The notes: generated by a model from the letters alone, not told the origin. Shown: positions 26,276-34,701, counted from the stretch's first letter. The stretch: 64,000 nucleotides of DNA from Gilvimarinus sp. DA14 (GCF_024204685.1 NZ_CP100350.1:2272501-2336500); one strand, 5' to 3'. Numbers and translations: made by a program.

Positions 26276-28822
26276 ATGAGTAAACAACGCATTATTGTCG
26301 TCGGCAATGGTATGGTCGGCCACAAATTCATCGACGGTATTATCAATAGTGATAACGCCGAGAACTACGAAATCCTCACCTTCTCGGAAGAGCCACGCCT
26401 GGCCTACGACCGGGTGAAGCTGTCCAGCTACTTTTCCGGCTCTACCGTAGATGACTTGATGCTTACCAGCGAAGAGCACTATCAGAGCGCGGGCGTGGTT
26501 TACACCCTGAACGACAAGGTAGTGGACATTGATCACGACAACAAAACCGTGAAACTCGCCTCGGGCAAAGTGGAAGGTTACGACAAGCTGATTCTGGCCA
26601 CAGGCTCCTACCCGTTCGTACCTCCCATTCCCGGTAAAGATCAGCCGCACTGCTTGGTATACCGCACCATCGAGGATTTAGAAGACATCACCGCTTCAGC
26701 AAAGGAAAGCAAAGTAGGCGTGGTAGTCGGCGGTGGTCTGCTGGGCTTGGAAGCGGCCAATGCGTTGAAAAACCTGGGCCTGGAAACTCACGTGGTGGAA
26801 TTCGCTCCGCGCTTGATGGCGGTGCAGCTGGACGAGGGTGGCGGCAACCTGCTGCGCCGTAAAGTTGAAGCGCTGGATGTGAATGTTCACACCGAAAAGA
26901 ATACCAAAAACATCACCGCTGGCGAAAAACATCGCTACCGTATGGAGTTTGCCGACGGCAGCTACTTAGAAACCGACATGATTTTGTTCTCGGCCGGCAT
27001 TCGTCCGCAAGATGAATTGGCGCGCAACTGCGGCATCGACATCGGCGAGCGCGGCGGCATTATCATCGACAACTATTGTCGCACCTCAGTCGAAGACATT
27101 TACGCCATTGGTGAGTGCGCTCTGTGGGACAGCAAAATTTTTGGCCTGGTGGCACCCGGCTACCAAATGGCCAAGGTGGCCTTCTCTCACATTGATGGTG
27201 GCGCGGAAGAGTTTACCGGTGCCGATATGAGCACCAAGCTGAAATTACTGGGCGTTGATGTGGCCAGCGTGGGCGATGCTCATGCGCGTACCCCCGGTGC
27301 GCAAACCTACACCTATGAAGACGGCGTTAACGAAGTCTACAAGCGCTTAGTGGTTAGCGAAGACCGCAAAAAATTACTGGGCGCGGTGCTGGTGGGTGAT
27401 GTAGAAGCCTATGGCACTTTGCAGCAAATGTGCGTCAACAGCATGGACCTGCCCGAAGCGCCCGAACAGTTAATTCTGCCCGCCTCAGACGGCAGTGCTG
27501 GTGCGGCCATGGGTGTGGATGCCCTGCCCGACACCGCGCAATTGTGCTCGTGCCTGGATGTCACCAAAGGCGATATCGTTGAGGCGGTACAAGGCGGCTG
27601 CTGCACCATGGGCGACATTAAGGCCAAAACCGAAGCCTCGACCGGCTGCGGTGGCTGCGCCGCTCTGGTGAAAAGCGTAATGGACAACGAGTTGAAGAAC
27701 TTGGGCGTGGAAGTCAACAACCACCTCTGCGAGCACTTCAATTACTCGCGCGCCGAGCTGGCCGATATTGTCCGGGTGAAAAAGATTGAGTCGTTTGACG
27801 AGCTGCTCGACAGCCACGGCAACGGCGGCCTGGGCTGTGAAATTTGTAAACCCACTGTAGGTTCCATTTTAGCGTCCTTCTGGAACGACTATGTGCTGGA
27901 AGACAAGCACATGGGCTTGCAGGACACCAACGACATTTACCTGGGCAATATGCAAAAAGACGGCACCTACTCTATTGTGCCTCGGGTTGCCGGCGGCGAA
28001 ATCACCCCCGATAAATTAATCGTTTTGGGTGAGGTTGCCAAAGAGTACGACCTGTACACCAAAATTACCGGTGGCCAGCGCATCGACTTGTTCGGCGCGC
28101 AACTGCACGAGCTGCCTGAGATCTGGAAAAAACTGGTAGACGCCGGTTTTGAAACCGGTCACGCCTACGGTAAATCCGTGCGCACGGTTAAATCTTGTGT
28201 GGGCAGCACCTGGTGCCGTTACGGCGTGCAGGACAGCGTGGGCATGGCAATCGCCGTCGAGAACCGCTACAAGGGGCTGCGCTCGCCTCACAAACTGAAG
28301 TTTGCCGTTTCCGGCTGTACTCGCGAATGTGCCGAGGCGCAGTCCAAAGATATTGGCGTTATCGCCACCGAGAACGGTTGGAACCTTTATGTATGCGGTA
28401 ACGGCGGCATGCGTCCGCGCCACGCGGATTTGTTCGCCACCGATCTGGACGACGAAACTCTGGTGAAATACATCGACCGGGTACTGATGTTCTACATCCG
28501 CACCGCCGATCGCCTGCAGCGCACCTCGGTATGGCTGGAAAACCTGGAAGGCGGTTTGGATTACCTGCGCGAAGTGGTGATCGATGACAAGCTGAACATT
28601 GCCCAAGAGCTGGAAGACGAAATGACCAGCAACATCGGCAAATACCAGTGCGAGTGGAAAACCACCATTGAGAACCCCGAGAAACTCAAGCGCTTCCGTC
28701 ACTTCGTTAACAGCGAGGAAACCGACAGCAACCTGGCCTATGTGGTCGAGCGCGATCAGCGCCGCCCTGCCAACGAAAAAGAGCGCGAAAACCAAATTCC
28801 CACCGTTGAAGTAACGGCTTAA
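26276..28822 (+). CDS. nirB: Assimilatory nitrite reductase NAD(P)H, large subunit NirB
   Basis: An 848-residue cytoplasmic enzyme reducing nitrite to ammonium. The N-terminal FAD/NAD(P)H domains are at residues ~1-400 (IIVVGNGMVGHKF; VVVGGGLLGLEAA). A BFD-like [2Fe-2S] module follows with CSC and CGGC cysteines, then a second degenerate one (LGCEICKP). The siroheme/[4Fe-4S] domains carry CVGSTWC and SGCTREC, i.e. CX5C and CX3C ligands. A GAGGAAG ribosome site precedes the ATG. NirD follows after 13 bases. Confidence 0.97.
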   Translation: MSKQRIIVVGNGMVGHKFIDGIINSDNAENYEILTFSEEPRLAYDRVKLSSYFSGSTVDDLMLTSEEHYQSAGVVYTLNDKVVDIDHDNKTVKLASGKVEGYDKLILATGSYPFVPPIPGKDQPHCLVYRTIEDLEDITASAKESKVGVVVGGGLLGLEAANALKNLGLETHVVEFAPRLMAVQLDEGGGNLLRRKVEALDVNVHTEKNTKNITAGEKHRYRMEFADGSYLETDMILFSAGIRPQDELARNCGIDIGERGGIIIDNYCRTSVEDIYAIGECALWDSKIFGLVAPGYQMAKVAFSHIDGGAEEFTGADMSTKLKLLGVDVASVGDAHARTPGAQTYTYEDGVNEVYKRLVVSEDRKKLLGAVLVGDVEAYGTLQQMCVNSMDLPEAPEQLILPASDGSAGAAMGVDALPDTAQLCSCLDVTKGDIVEAVQGGCCTMGDIKAKTEASTGCGGCAALVKSVMDNELKNLGVEVNNHLCEHFNYSRAELADIVRVKKIESFDELLDSHGNGGLGCEICKPTVGSILASFWNDYVLEDKHMGLQDTNDIYLGNMQKDGTYSIVPRVAGGEITPDKLIVLGEVAKEYDLYTKITGGQRIDLFGAQLHELPEIWKKLVDAGFETGHAYGKSVRTVKSCVGSTWCRYGVQDSVGMAIAVENRYKGLRSPHKLKFAVSGCTRECAEAQSKDIGVIATENGWNLYVCGNGGMRPRHADLFATDLDDETLVKYIDRVLMFYIRTADRLQRTSVWLENLEGGLDYLREVVIDDKLNIAQELEDEMTSNIGKYQCEWKTTIENPEKLKRFRHFVNSEETDSNLAYVVERDQRRPANEKERENQIPTVEVTA

Positions 28823-28835
28823 GGAGCAACAGACA

Positions 28836-29192
28836 ATGAATGCAAATGCAGTAAGCAACGAACAACAAACCCAATGGGTAGAAGTCTGTGACAAAGACGC
28901 GCTGGATGCCGATACCGGCGTCTGCGCGCTGATTGACGGTAAGCAAATCGCGATTTTCTATGTCGGCAAGCTGGACGAAGTTTTTGCCATTGATAACTAC
29001 GACCCTATTGGCAAAGCCAATGTTTTGTCGCGCGGCATCATCGGCACCCAGGGCGAGCGCATTTGCGTCGCCTCGCCGCTGTATAAAGAGCATTATGACC
29101 TGAAAACAGGCGAATGCCTGGAAAGCCCCGATAACAGTGTCACCGCCTATGCGGTAAAAATTGAAAACGGCAAAGTCATGGTTGCCGTATAA
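28836..29192 (+). CDS. nirD: Nitrite reductase small subunit NirD
   Basis: A 118-residue Rieske-fold subunit. As in other NirD proteins, the iron-sulfur ligands of true Rieske proteins are absent: the sites read YDPIGKANVLSRG and CVASPLYKEHYDLKTG. The GX-IIGTQGERICVASP segment matches the family. It is the last coding gene of cobA-nirB-nirD. No nitrate transporter or nasA gene lies in the window, so the nitrate reductase that would need the nearby Mo cofactor genes must be elsewhere. Confidence 0.95.
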   Translation: MNANAVSNEQQTQWVEVCDKDALDADTGVCALIDGKQIAIFYVGKLDEVFAIDNYDPIGKANVLSRGIIGTQGERICVASPLYKEHYDLKTGECLESPDNSVTAYAVKIENGKVMVAV

Positions 29193-29193
29193 C

Positions 29194-29301
29194 GGTTCCG
29201 GTGAGCCCCTCTAGGCTGATAATGGCAGTATCGCGGCACAGGGATGCGCTGCCACCGGACCTTAAGCCAGGGCGAGGTGAACGCGAGACGGAGCACGGGC
29301 T
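29194..29301 (+). ncRNA. Candidate structured RNA in the nirD 3' region
   Basis: Directly after nirD, GGT(T)CCGGTG at 29194-29203 pairs with CACCGGACC at 29253-29261 (9 bp, one bulge). Inside are two more stems: AGCC/GGCT (29204-29217), and GCAG/CTGC (29225-29252) with CGC/GCG below it. This makes a three-way junction. AGCC at 29265-29268 can also pair with GGCT at 29298-29301. No known RNA class was recognised. The transcript would end at the terminator at 29438-29465. Folding by eye only. Confidence 0.35.
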
Positions 29302-29437
29302 AAAAAGATAAGGTCGGACGTCTAACGCCGGGAAAAACAAAATTTTAACAACTTAGAGAGGCGGGTTACCCAGCAAAAATTAAGATAACTCGCTTAAACG
29401 CTTTCTTCCCCCGATAGCTTCATGATATCGGACTTAA

Positions 29438-29465
29438 GGGTAGCCTCCCGGCTACCCATTTTTTT
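29438..29465 (+). terminator. Rho-independent terminator of cobA-nirBD
   Basis: The perfect stem GGGTAGCC/GGCTACCC with loop TCCC is followed by A and eight T's. It lies 245 bases after the nirD stop, leaving a long 3' untranslated region. Confidence 0.92.
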
Positions 29466-29470
29466 GTCTG

Positions 29471-29713
29471 TTAATCGCCACCCGATCCACCATCACCCCC
29501 GTGGTCGTGGGAATCGAGTACATCATAAGCGGTTGGCTGTGCCCCCGAACTACGCCGAGCCGCCAGAGCAAACACCGTCCAAATCATTAGTGCCAGCGCG
29601 AACAGCACAACGCATAACGGCATAAACAGGTTAAAAAAACCACTCTCTGAGCGCACATCAGTAAAAATCCAGCTGAGAATCAACCCCGCCACAATAACGC
29701 ACAAGGACTTCAT
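29471..29713 (-). CDS. Small membrane protein of unknown function
   Basis: An 80-residue protein with two predicted membrane helices (SLCVIVAGLILSWIF and the long LFMPLCVVLFALALMIWTVF), then a cytoplasmic or periplasmic tail ending in a Gly/His/Asp-rich cluster (HDHGGDGGSGGD) that could bind metal. The start at 29713 follows AGGAGA; the open frame extends upstream but without a ribosome site. The family is not recognised. Confidence 0.68.
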   Translation of the reverse strand: MKSLCVIVAGLILSWIFTDVRSESGFFNLFMPLCVVLFALALMIWTVFALAARRSSGAQPTAYDVLDSHDHGGDGGSGGD

Positions 29714-29901
29714 GCTCTGTCTCCTATCACTGCAAGCGCTATATTGTGAGAGCCACACGGGAGTTTGTACACCGCCACCCATCCGGCAAATAGTCGCACT
29801 TATCCATTTACGAACGTCTGAACTGGTAGATATTCAGCCCACAGCTAGCTACTATTGCCGCAATTAAGTGCCACAATTAAAAATTCGACAAGGAGAGGGA
29901 A

Positions 29902-30777
29902 ATGAAGCGTCATATTTGTGTAAAGCTAGGGGCTCTGCTATTGGCAGCTGTATGTATGTCCAATGCCTGGGCAGCGCCGCGTATCGCAGTGGTCGATTTT
30001 GAAAACAAAAGCCAATACGGCGGCTGGAAGGTCGGCCGTGGCGCCGCCGATATGCTCACCACAGAATTGGTGAAAGAAACCGATTTCGATATCTACGAAC
30101 GCGACCGCCTAAACGCCGTCCTGGACGAACAGAACCTGGGTCAATCAGGCTTGATGGATGTCAGCACCGCCGCCAAGGTCGGTAAGTTAATCGGGGTTGA
30201 ATACATTGTCACAGGGGCTGTGACTGAATACGGTGACAGCAGCGCCGGCGGCGGCGGTGGCGGAGTGCACGTGGGTAAAAAAGGCTACTACGCCACGGTC
30301 GATGTACGCCTGGTGGACGTAAACACCGCACGCATTGTCTTTGCCGACACCGGCAATGGCAACAAAGCTTCCATGAATGTCCGTGTTTTTGGTTTTGGCG
30401 GAGGTGAGGGCTGGAATGAAAAGCACGCCTCAGAAGCCATGCGAGGCGCCATTCAAGAACTTACCCAAAAGCTCGCCGACGCAGACCTTGAAGGCGGGGG
30501 TATTGGCGGCTCGGTAAGCGCACAGCCCATTCTGTTAGCCGATGTTGCCGGAAGTGCCATTATTCTCAACGCAGGTAGTGGTGCGGGACTTACCAGCGGC
30601 GACACCCTGACCGTTAAGCGCAAAGGTCGCGAAATCAAAGACCCGGCCACGGGCGCCATACTTAAAGTGACTTATGACACCATCGGCACAATCAAGCTAA
30701 CCAATGTTGAGGCCGCCTACGCAGAGGCCAAGGTGGCCAGCGGCAGTGGTTTTAAGGTCGGCGATATCGCCGAGTAA
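29902..30777 (+). CDS. CsgG/HfaB-related exported protein
   Basis: A 291-residue protein with a signal peptide ending SNAWA and a CsgG-like domain (IAVVDFENKSQYGGWKVGRG, MLTTELVK, YERDRLNAVLDEQNL, GKLIGVEYIVTGAVTEYG). True CsgG is a lipoprotein forming the curli secretion pore. Here the signal region has a Cys but a poor lipobox (AAVC), so cleavage by signal peptidase I is more likely. A run of six glycines plus HVGKKG replaces part of the pore loop. The C-terminal ~80 residues form a small beta domain. No other curli genes are near. A hairpin terminator follows. Confidence 0.82.
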   Translation: MKRHICVKLGALLLAAVCMSNAWAAPRIAVVDFENKSQYGGWKVGRGAADMLTTELVKETDFDIYERDRLNAVLDEQNLGQSGLMDVSTAAKVGKLIGVEYIVTGAVTEYGDSSAGGGGGGVHVGKKGYYATVDVRLVDVNTARIVFADTGNGNKASMNVRVFGFGGGEGWNEKHASEAMRGAIQELTQKLADADLEGGGIGGSVSAQPILLADVAGSAIILNAGSGAGLTSGDTLTVKRKGREIKDPATGAILKVTYDTIGTIKLTNVEAAYAEAKVASGSGFKVGDIAE

Positions 30778-30800
30778 CCAAAGTAAACCACCAATGCACG

Positions 30801-30823
30801 GGGCCGCCAAGCGGCCCTTTTTT
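30801..30823 (+). terminator. Rho-independent terminator
   Basis: The perfect stem GGGCCGC/GCGGCCC, loop CAA and six T's, 24 bases after the CsgG-like gene. Confidence 0.92.
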
Positions 30824-30867
30824 ATGCCCGTGCTATAATCGGCGCCTTCCGAAACAGGGCTAAGGTT

Positions 30868-31524
30868 ATGATCAAAGGCATTATTTTTGACCACGATGGC
30901 ACTCTGGTAGATTCCGAGCGCAAACACTACGGCCTTTGGGTAGAACTGCTTAAAACCTACGGCATTGACTTCCCAGAGCGTGAATACAAAGACCACCTGG
31001 CGGGCGTTCCCACTCAGCAAAATGCAGAGTACCTGGTTAACGCCTATTCCTTGCCTGTTAGCAGCGATGAATTATTTGCCGCGCGTGAAATTGCCACCCA
31101 ACGGGTACTGGGCAGTGAAGCCTGCCCGCTGATCCCCGGTGCCCAAGAGTGTGTGCAATGGGTGGTTAATCAGGGCCTCAAAACAGCCATTGCTACTGGT
31201 GCCTCATACAACGAAGTCAAACCCACACTGACCCAGCATGGCTTTGATCGTTATTTCTCTATCGTCGCCAGCCGCGACAATGTAAGGCACGCCAAGCCAG
31301 CGCCTGATGTCTATCAATATGCGCTGCAGAAAATGGGGCTTGAGGCCAACGAATGCATTGCCATCGAGGACAGTCCGACCGGCCTGAAATCGGCTCTTGC
31401 CTGTGGTCTAGAATGCATTGTGGTAGAAAACGAGTACTCGGCGGGTCACGACTTTAGCAGCGCCACCGCCGTTTTCTCGACAATGACAGACGCGCGCCTG
31501 TGGCTTGAGCAAAGATTTTTGTAA
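30868..31524 (+). CDS. HAD-superfamily phosphatase/phosphoglucomutase-like
   Basis: A 218-residue HAD hydrolase of the beta-phosphoglucomutase/phosphoglycolate phosphatase type. Motif I is IFDHDGTLVDSE (Asp8 nucleophile, Asp10 acid/base), motif II is IATGAS, motif III Lys is in HAKPAPDVY, and motif IV is IEDSPTGLKSALACG. The cap is helical, inserted after motif I. Small sugar phosphates are the usual substrates, but none can be assigned. Confidence 0.88.
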   Translation: MIKGIIFDHDGTLVDSERKHYGLWVELLKTYGIDFPEREYKDHLAGVPTQQNAEYLVNAYSLPVSSDELFAAREIATQRVLGSEACPLIPGAQECVQWVVNQGLKTAIATGASYNEVKPTLTQHGFDRYFSIVASRDNVRHAKPAPDVYQYALQKMGLEANECIAIEDSPTGLKSALACGLECIVVENEYSAGHDFSSATAVFSTMTDARLWLEQRFL

Positions 31525-31592
31525 AAATCACATACCACCGCAAGCCGTTTGCAAGCAATGCAAAACTCGCCTCTCCATTGACGCCTATTTCT

Positions 31593-31623
31593 CGCAAAAC
31601 AGCGGGTCGCAGAAGGTTTTGCG
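31593..31623. repeat. Inverted repeat upstream of the DJ-1/PfpI gene
   Basis: CGCAAAAC at 31593-31600 and GTTTTGCG at 31616-31623 form a perfect 8-bp inverted repeat with a 15-base spacer, 60 bases before the PfpI-family start. It could be a regulator site or an RNA hairpin. There is no T-run. Confidence 0.5.
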
Positions 31624-31683
31624 TATCCGGCCCACACTTTGCAACCTCCTGATCGAAACCACAATTACTGTCAGGAGGTAATT

Positions 31684-32247
31684 ATGTCTAAGTCAGTAAA
31701 AGGTAAACACGTAGCAATTCTTGCCACCGACGGCTTTGAAGAATCGGAGCTGTCATCTCCACGTGAAGCGTTGGACGCCGCAGGCGTCGATGTTGATATT
31801 GTGTCAATTAAAAGCGGCCAGATTACCGCGTGGGCCAAAACCAACTGGGGCAAAGATTACCCGGTGGACAAAGTGCTCGATGACGTCAGTGCCGACGACT
31901 ACGATATGCTGGTATTACCCGGCGGCCTGTTTAACCCGGACACGCTCCGAGCCAATAAAGAGGCACTGGAGTTTACCCGCAACTTTTTTAAACAACACAA
32001 ACCCGTAGCCGCCATTTGTCATGCCCCTTGGGTGCTTATCAGCGCGGGTGTGGTCAATGGACGCGATATCACGTCCTACCCCACGGTCAAAGATGACCTC
32101 ATCAATGCGGGCGCCAACTGGCACGATCAACCAGTAGTGGTCGACAGCGGGCTGGTAACCAGCCGCAGTCCTGAAGATCTGGAAGATTTTAACCGCAAAG
32201 TGTTGGAAGAGTTAGCTGAAGGCAAACACCAACGCCAAGTAGCATAA
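31684..32247 (+). CDS. DJ-1/PfpI family protein (YhbO-type deglycase)
   Basis: A 187-residue class I glutamine amidotransferase-like protein. The nucleophile elbow is AICHAPW with Cys112-His113; the family Glu is in DGFEESELSSP. LPGGLFNPDTLRA is also typical of YhbO/PfpI. YhbO is reported to act on glyoxal-damaged proteins and in general stress. The start at 31684 has CAGGAGG seven bases upstream. A terminator stem follows. The inverted repeat at 31593-31623 may regulate it. Confidence 0.9.
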   Translation: MSKSVKGKHVAILATDGFEESELSSPREALDAAGVDVDIVSIKSGQITAWAKTNWGKDYPVDKVLDDVSADDYDMLVLPGGLFNPDTLRANKEALEFTRNFFKQHKPVAAICHAPWVLISAGVVNGRDITSYPTVKDDLINAGANWHDQPVVVDSGLVTSRSPEDLEDFNRKVLEELAEGKHQRQVA

Positions 32248-32254
32248 AAACTTC

Positions 32255-32286
32255 AGGCGCCGTTCGCCCGAGCGGCGCCTTATTTT
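32255..32286 (+). terminator. Terminator hairpin
   Basis: The perfect stem AGGCGCCG/CGGCGCCT with a ten-base loop is followed by TATTTT, directly after the PfpI-family gene. Confidence 0.75.
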
Positions 32287-32304
32287 CACTCACAAGGAAA
32301 CATT

Positions 32305-32463
32305 ATGGACGTTATTCGAGTACTGCTCTCAATTCTACTACCCCCAGTAGGGGTATTTTTGCAAGTAGGTTTCGGCCTGCACTTTTGGCTAAATATACTA
32401 TTGACCTTATGTGGGTATATACCCGGCATCGTTCATGCGGTATGGATTATTGCGAGACGGTAA
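32305..32463 (+). CDS. Pmp3/YqaE-family membrane peptide
   Basis: A 52-residue protein in two membrane helices. It has the family signature LLPPVGVFLQVG, then FWLNILLTLCGYIPGIVHAVW and a basic end (IIARR). Pmp3/YqaE proteins are stress-related inner-membrane peptides. AAGGAAA lies just before the ATG, and the gene begins 57 bases after the DJ-1/PfpI stop but beyond its terminator. The length is normal for the family. Confidence 0.87.
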   Translation: MDVIRVLLSILLPPVGVFLQVGFGLHFWLNILLTLCGYIPGIVHAVWIIARR

Positions 32464-32472
32464 GTGTGAAAA

Positions 32473-32519
32473 GAGGAGATTCGAAAATCGCCGCCAGACG
32501 TCAATTTTTGAATCTTCTC
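32473..32519. repeat. Imperfect inverted repeat
   Basis: GAGGAGATTCGAAAA at 32473-32487 pairs with TTTTTGAATCTTCTC at 32505-32519 (13 of 15 pairs), shortly after the YqaE-like gene. It could act as a factor-independent terminator on either strand or be a relic of a repeat. The rest of 32520-32720 shows nothing recognisable. Confidence 0.5.
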
Positions 32520-32720
32520 GGAGGCTAAAGCTTACTCCTAGCTGAGTTGTCGGCGCATCAAAGTGAAAGCTTCAATCGCACGCCTCGAAAGATTTATCCT
32601 GCACTTTAATAAAAGTAAACCTTAAAAAGACAAGCCACCTCAAACTCAGTCACCTACCCGAAGCGTCACTTGTAAGGCCCGAAGCTGATGCTCTTGAACT
32701 AATTAATTTGCGGCACACGG

Positions 32721-33887
32721 CTAGGCGTCAGTTGGAACCTCCATAAATCCAGTGTACAGAAGCGCCTTTTCTTGCTGGTCAGTTTCCGCGCTAACGAGAA
32801 CATAAATGGACCGCTTATCGGCAATTTTCTCGTAAGGTATGCAGAACTCCCAGCCCGATGAATTTAAAGCCGTATTTTCGAAAGCGCGCCCGACATCGGG
32901 CCGCGATAGCCCGGTCGGGCAAGTATACTGCTTACCATCAATAGTTATATTAACGCTTCGAAGTGCACCATCATCAATGGATGCGGCCCAGCCGCGTAAA
33001 TACAGTCCTTTTTCTCTAGTGATCATTCTTTCGTCTACCCATCCCCATGGTCCACGACGAATTTCGTTGAGTACCGCTAGCGACTTTCGCTCAGTGCCGC
33101 CCACAACGTATACGTCTTGTTCGTGGGCCAGGCCTTTAGGCAGTCTGAAGGTGGTCCGGGCCTCGCCACAAACATCGTGAATGGTACTTAGTACAAATTG
33201 CTCATTAACGAAAGTGTTGCCGTATATACTGGTGTCAAGATCCGCATTCTCGCTTTCCGGCAAATACAAAAACCCCTCTTCCTCAGAAAAATTTCTTGTT
33301 CCTTGCAATAAAGCCGCATCATGAACGCTAAAACACAAAATCCCATTCGGCGCGAGAAGCTCTGCTAACCTGGTTAGCCATTGCTTAAACAATGCTTTTG
33401 GCAGGTGCGAGAATAACGATGCAACCCAAATAACTTGATATTGCTCGCCAGGCTTAAAATCATCGGGGCAAGGGTAGGAAACAAGGGTTTTAACGCCGAA
33501 CTCTTGCTCGACGAACTCAGTGGCATTCTTTTGAATGTCGGCTCCCGTAACCTTCTCTTTTTCAACCATTTCACTTAGAAAGCGGATGAGCCTACCGTAG
33601 CCGCAGGCGAAATCAAGGAACTTAAATGCTGGCTCCCTCATTATATGAGTGAGCTCTAAAATCTGGCGTACGGTATTAAACTGTTGTAAGGCAACGTTGT
33701 AGTACTGACTTGTCGCCGCATTGGCGTCGTTATGGTGCTTTAGGGAGTGATCAAGCATCTGATCGCCAGCATAAATATGAGTGTTCAGCTTCGCTGCCGA
33801 CACCCCAAGGCAATGCGCTTGAAGGACCTTTTGAAACTCTGGGCTGTTGCAAAGCTCGATTACTCTGTCTCGCAGGTCTGAAGTCAT
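32721..33887 (-). CDS. Class I SAM-dependent methyltransferase with C-terminal domain
   Basis: A 388-residue protein. The methyltransferase domain covers residues ~75-250, with motif I FLDFACGYGRLIRFL, motif II VTGADIQ, and VASLFSHLP. The C-terminal ~110 residues (from WGWVDER onward) form a separate beta-rich domain like those attached to glycan-related methyltransferases. The start at 33887 has GAGG eight bases upstream; an ATG at 33908 would add seven residues. It is a single gene. The substrate is unknown. Codon usage is somewhat more AT-rich than in neighbours, next to the decayed island. Confidence 0.8.
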   Translation of the reverse strand: MTSDLRDRVIELCNSPEFQKVLQAHCLGVSAAKLNTHIYAGDQMLDHSLKHHNDANAATSQYYNVALQQFNTVRQILELTHIMREPAFKFLDFACGYGRLIRFLSEMVEKEKVTGADIQKNATEFVEQEFGVKTLVSYPCPDDFKPGEQYQVIWVASLFSHLPKALFKQWLTRLAELLAPNGILCFSVHDAALLQGTRNFSEEEGFLYLPESENADLDTSIYGNTFVNEQFVLSTIHDVCGEARTTFRLPKGLAHEQDVYVVGGTERKSLAVLNEIRRGPWGWVDERMITREKGLYLRGWAASIDDGALRSVNITIDGKQYTCPTGLSRPDVGRAFENTALNSSGWEFCIPYEKIADKRSIYVLVSAETDQQEKALLYTGFMEVPTDA

Positions 33888-33968
33888 AAAATGCGCCTCG
33901 ATTGCCATTTGCGTGAAAACAGAATGCTAACATAAGCGCTTTACGTCAACGATAGGAGAGGTAGGACC

Positions 33969-33986
33969 GGGGTCACATATGACCCC
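33969..33986. repeat. Perfect 18-bp palindrome GGGGTCACATATGACCCC
   Basis: An 18-base perfect palindrome between the methyltransferase and the lipoprotein gene. Its TGACCCC arm is shared with the repeat fragments at 34827-34835 and, as TCTGACCC, at 35054-35061, all near RAYT relics. This fits a REP-like end sequence. It might also end the lipoprotein transcript. Confidence 0.75.
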
Positions 33987-34004
33987 ATTACCTGCGACCG
34001 ACTA

Positions 34005-34544
34005 TCAGAGCATTTTCTTCAGCTCTGCGGCCATTGAGTTTGCGATTTTCTGTAAATCCTCCTGCTCTTTTTTAAAGTCGTTACCCAGGCCTGCGGTGGC
34101 AACTGTTTTTAAGTTATTAAGAAAACCCTGACTCAGGGTCTGATTGGCTTTACTGTAGCTATCGATAAGTTTATCGCCCTGGTAGAACTGGTAGGTGTAA
34201 CCGAAAGTCGGGGTAGCTACAGAGCTCGATGGCGCAAAAGTATCCTCGCCAGAAAAATGGCGGAAGTAGCCTAATGTAACCTCAAGCCTTATGGAGTTCT
34301 CCTCGCCTGAAATTACCAAGCCCCCCACTTCCGACAGCGACGAGCGGAGGTTCTCACTAAACTGCTTTTCAAACGCACGTTCATCTGGGTACCCTTCAAC
34401 GGTATGCTTCTCTTCTAAAGTCACACTGACATCAGCCAACTGATAACCTTGCGCGTCAGGCACCACCAATGTTTTCTTTGGCGGGTTAGAGCCACAGGCT
34501 GATAGAAAACCAAGACAAAAAATAGTGATAAGAATATAACGCAT
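34005..34544 (-). CDS. Lipoprotein of unknown function
   Basis: A 179-residue protein with a lipoprotein signal (CLGFLSACGSN; Cys17 lipidated), so it should be attached to the outer membrane. The rest is a single alpha/beta domain with no Cys, reminiscent of the YajG/DUF4410-type small lipoproteins, but I cannot assign it. CCTAGGAGAAG precedes the ATG. Its promoter region touches the first RAYT relic. Confidence 0.75.
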   Translation of the reverse strand: MRYILITIFCLGFLSACGSNPPKKTLVVPDAQGYQLADVSVTLEEKHTVEGYPDERAFEKQFSENLRSSLSEVGGLVISGEENSIRLEVTLGYFRHFSGEDTFAPSSSVATPTFGYTYQFYQGDKLIDSYSKANQTLSQGFLNNLKTVATAGLGNDFKKEQEDLQKIANSMAAELKKML

Positions 34545-34608
34545 AACTTCTCCTAGGTTTATTGTAATTTTAAATTTAGAGGTGCATAGATACTACAGAA
34601 CTCTCAAT

Positions 34609-34701
34609 TCAAGACGTGACGCTGATGACCTTTCGGCGCGCACCGAGTTGAGTAATACGATGAGGGTAATTCGGCACAACCAGTCGAGACATCCTTGCCA
34701 T
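34609..34701 (-). pseudogene. RAYT (REP-associated tyrosine transposase) 5' relic 1
   Basis: Thirty codons reading MARMSRLVVPNYPHRITQLG and then ten more to a TGA. The MARxxRLVVPxxPHRITQ pattern is the N-terminus of IS200-like RAYT proteins (Y1_Tnp superfamily). An AGGAGATGC ribosome-site region is kept. The catalytic HUH and Tyr parts are gone, so this is a fragment. Confidence 0.72.

Noticed and set aside
28016-28894. A 292-codon open frame on the minus strand opposite nirB and nirD
   Set aside because: It lies fully antisense to firmly identified genes and its translation has no recognisable domain; long antisense frames are common opposite GC-rich coding sequence.
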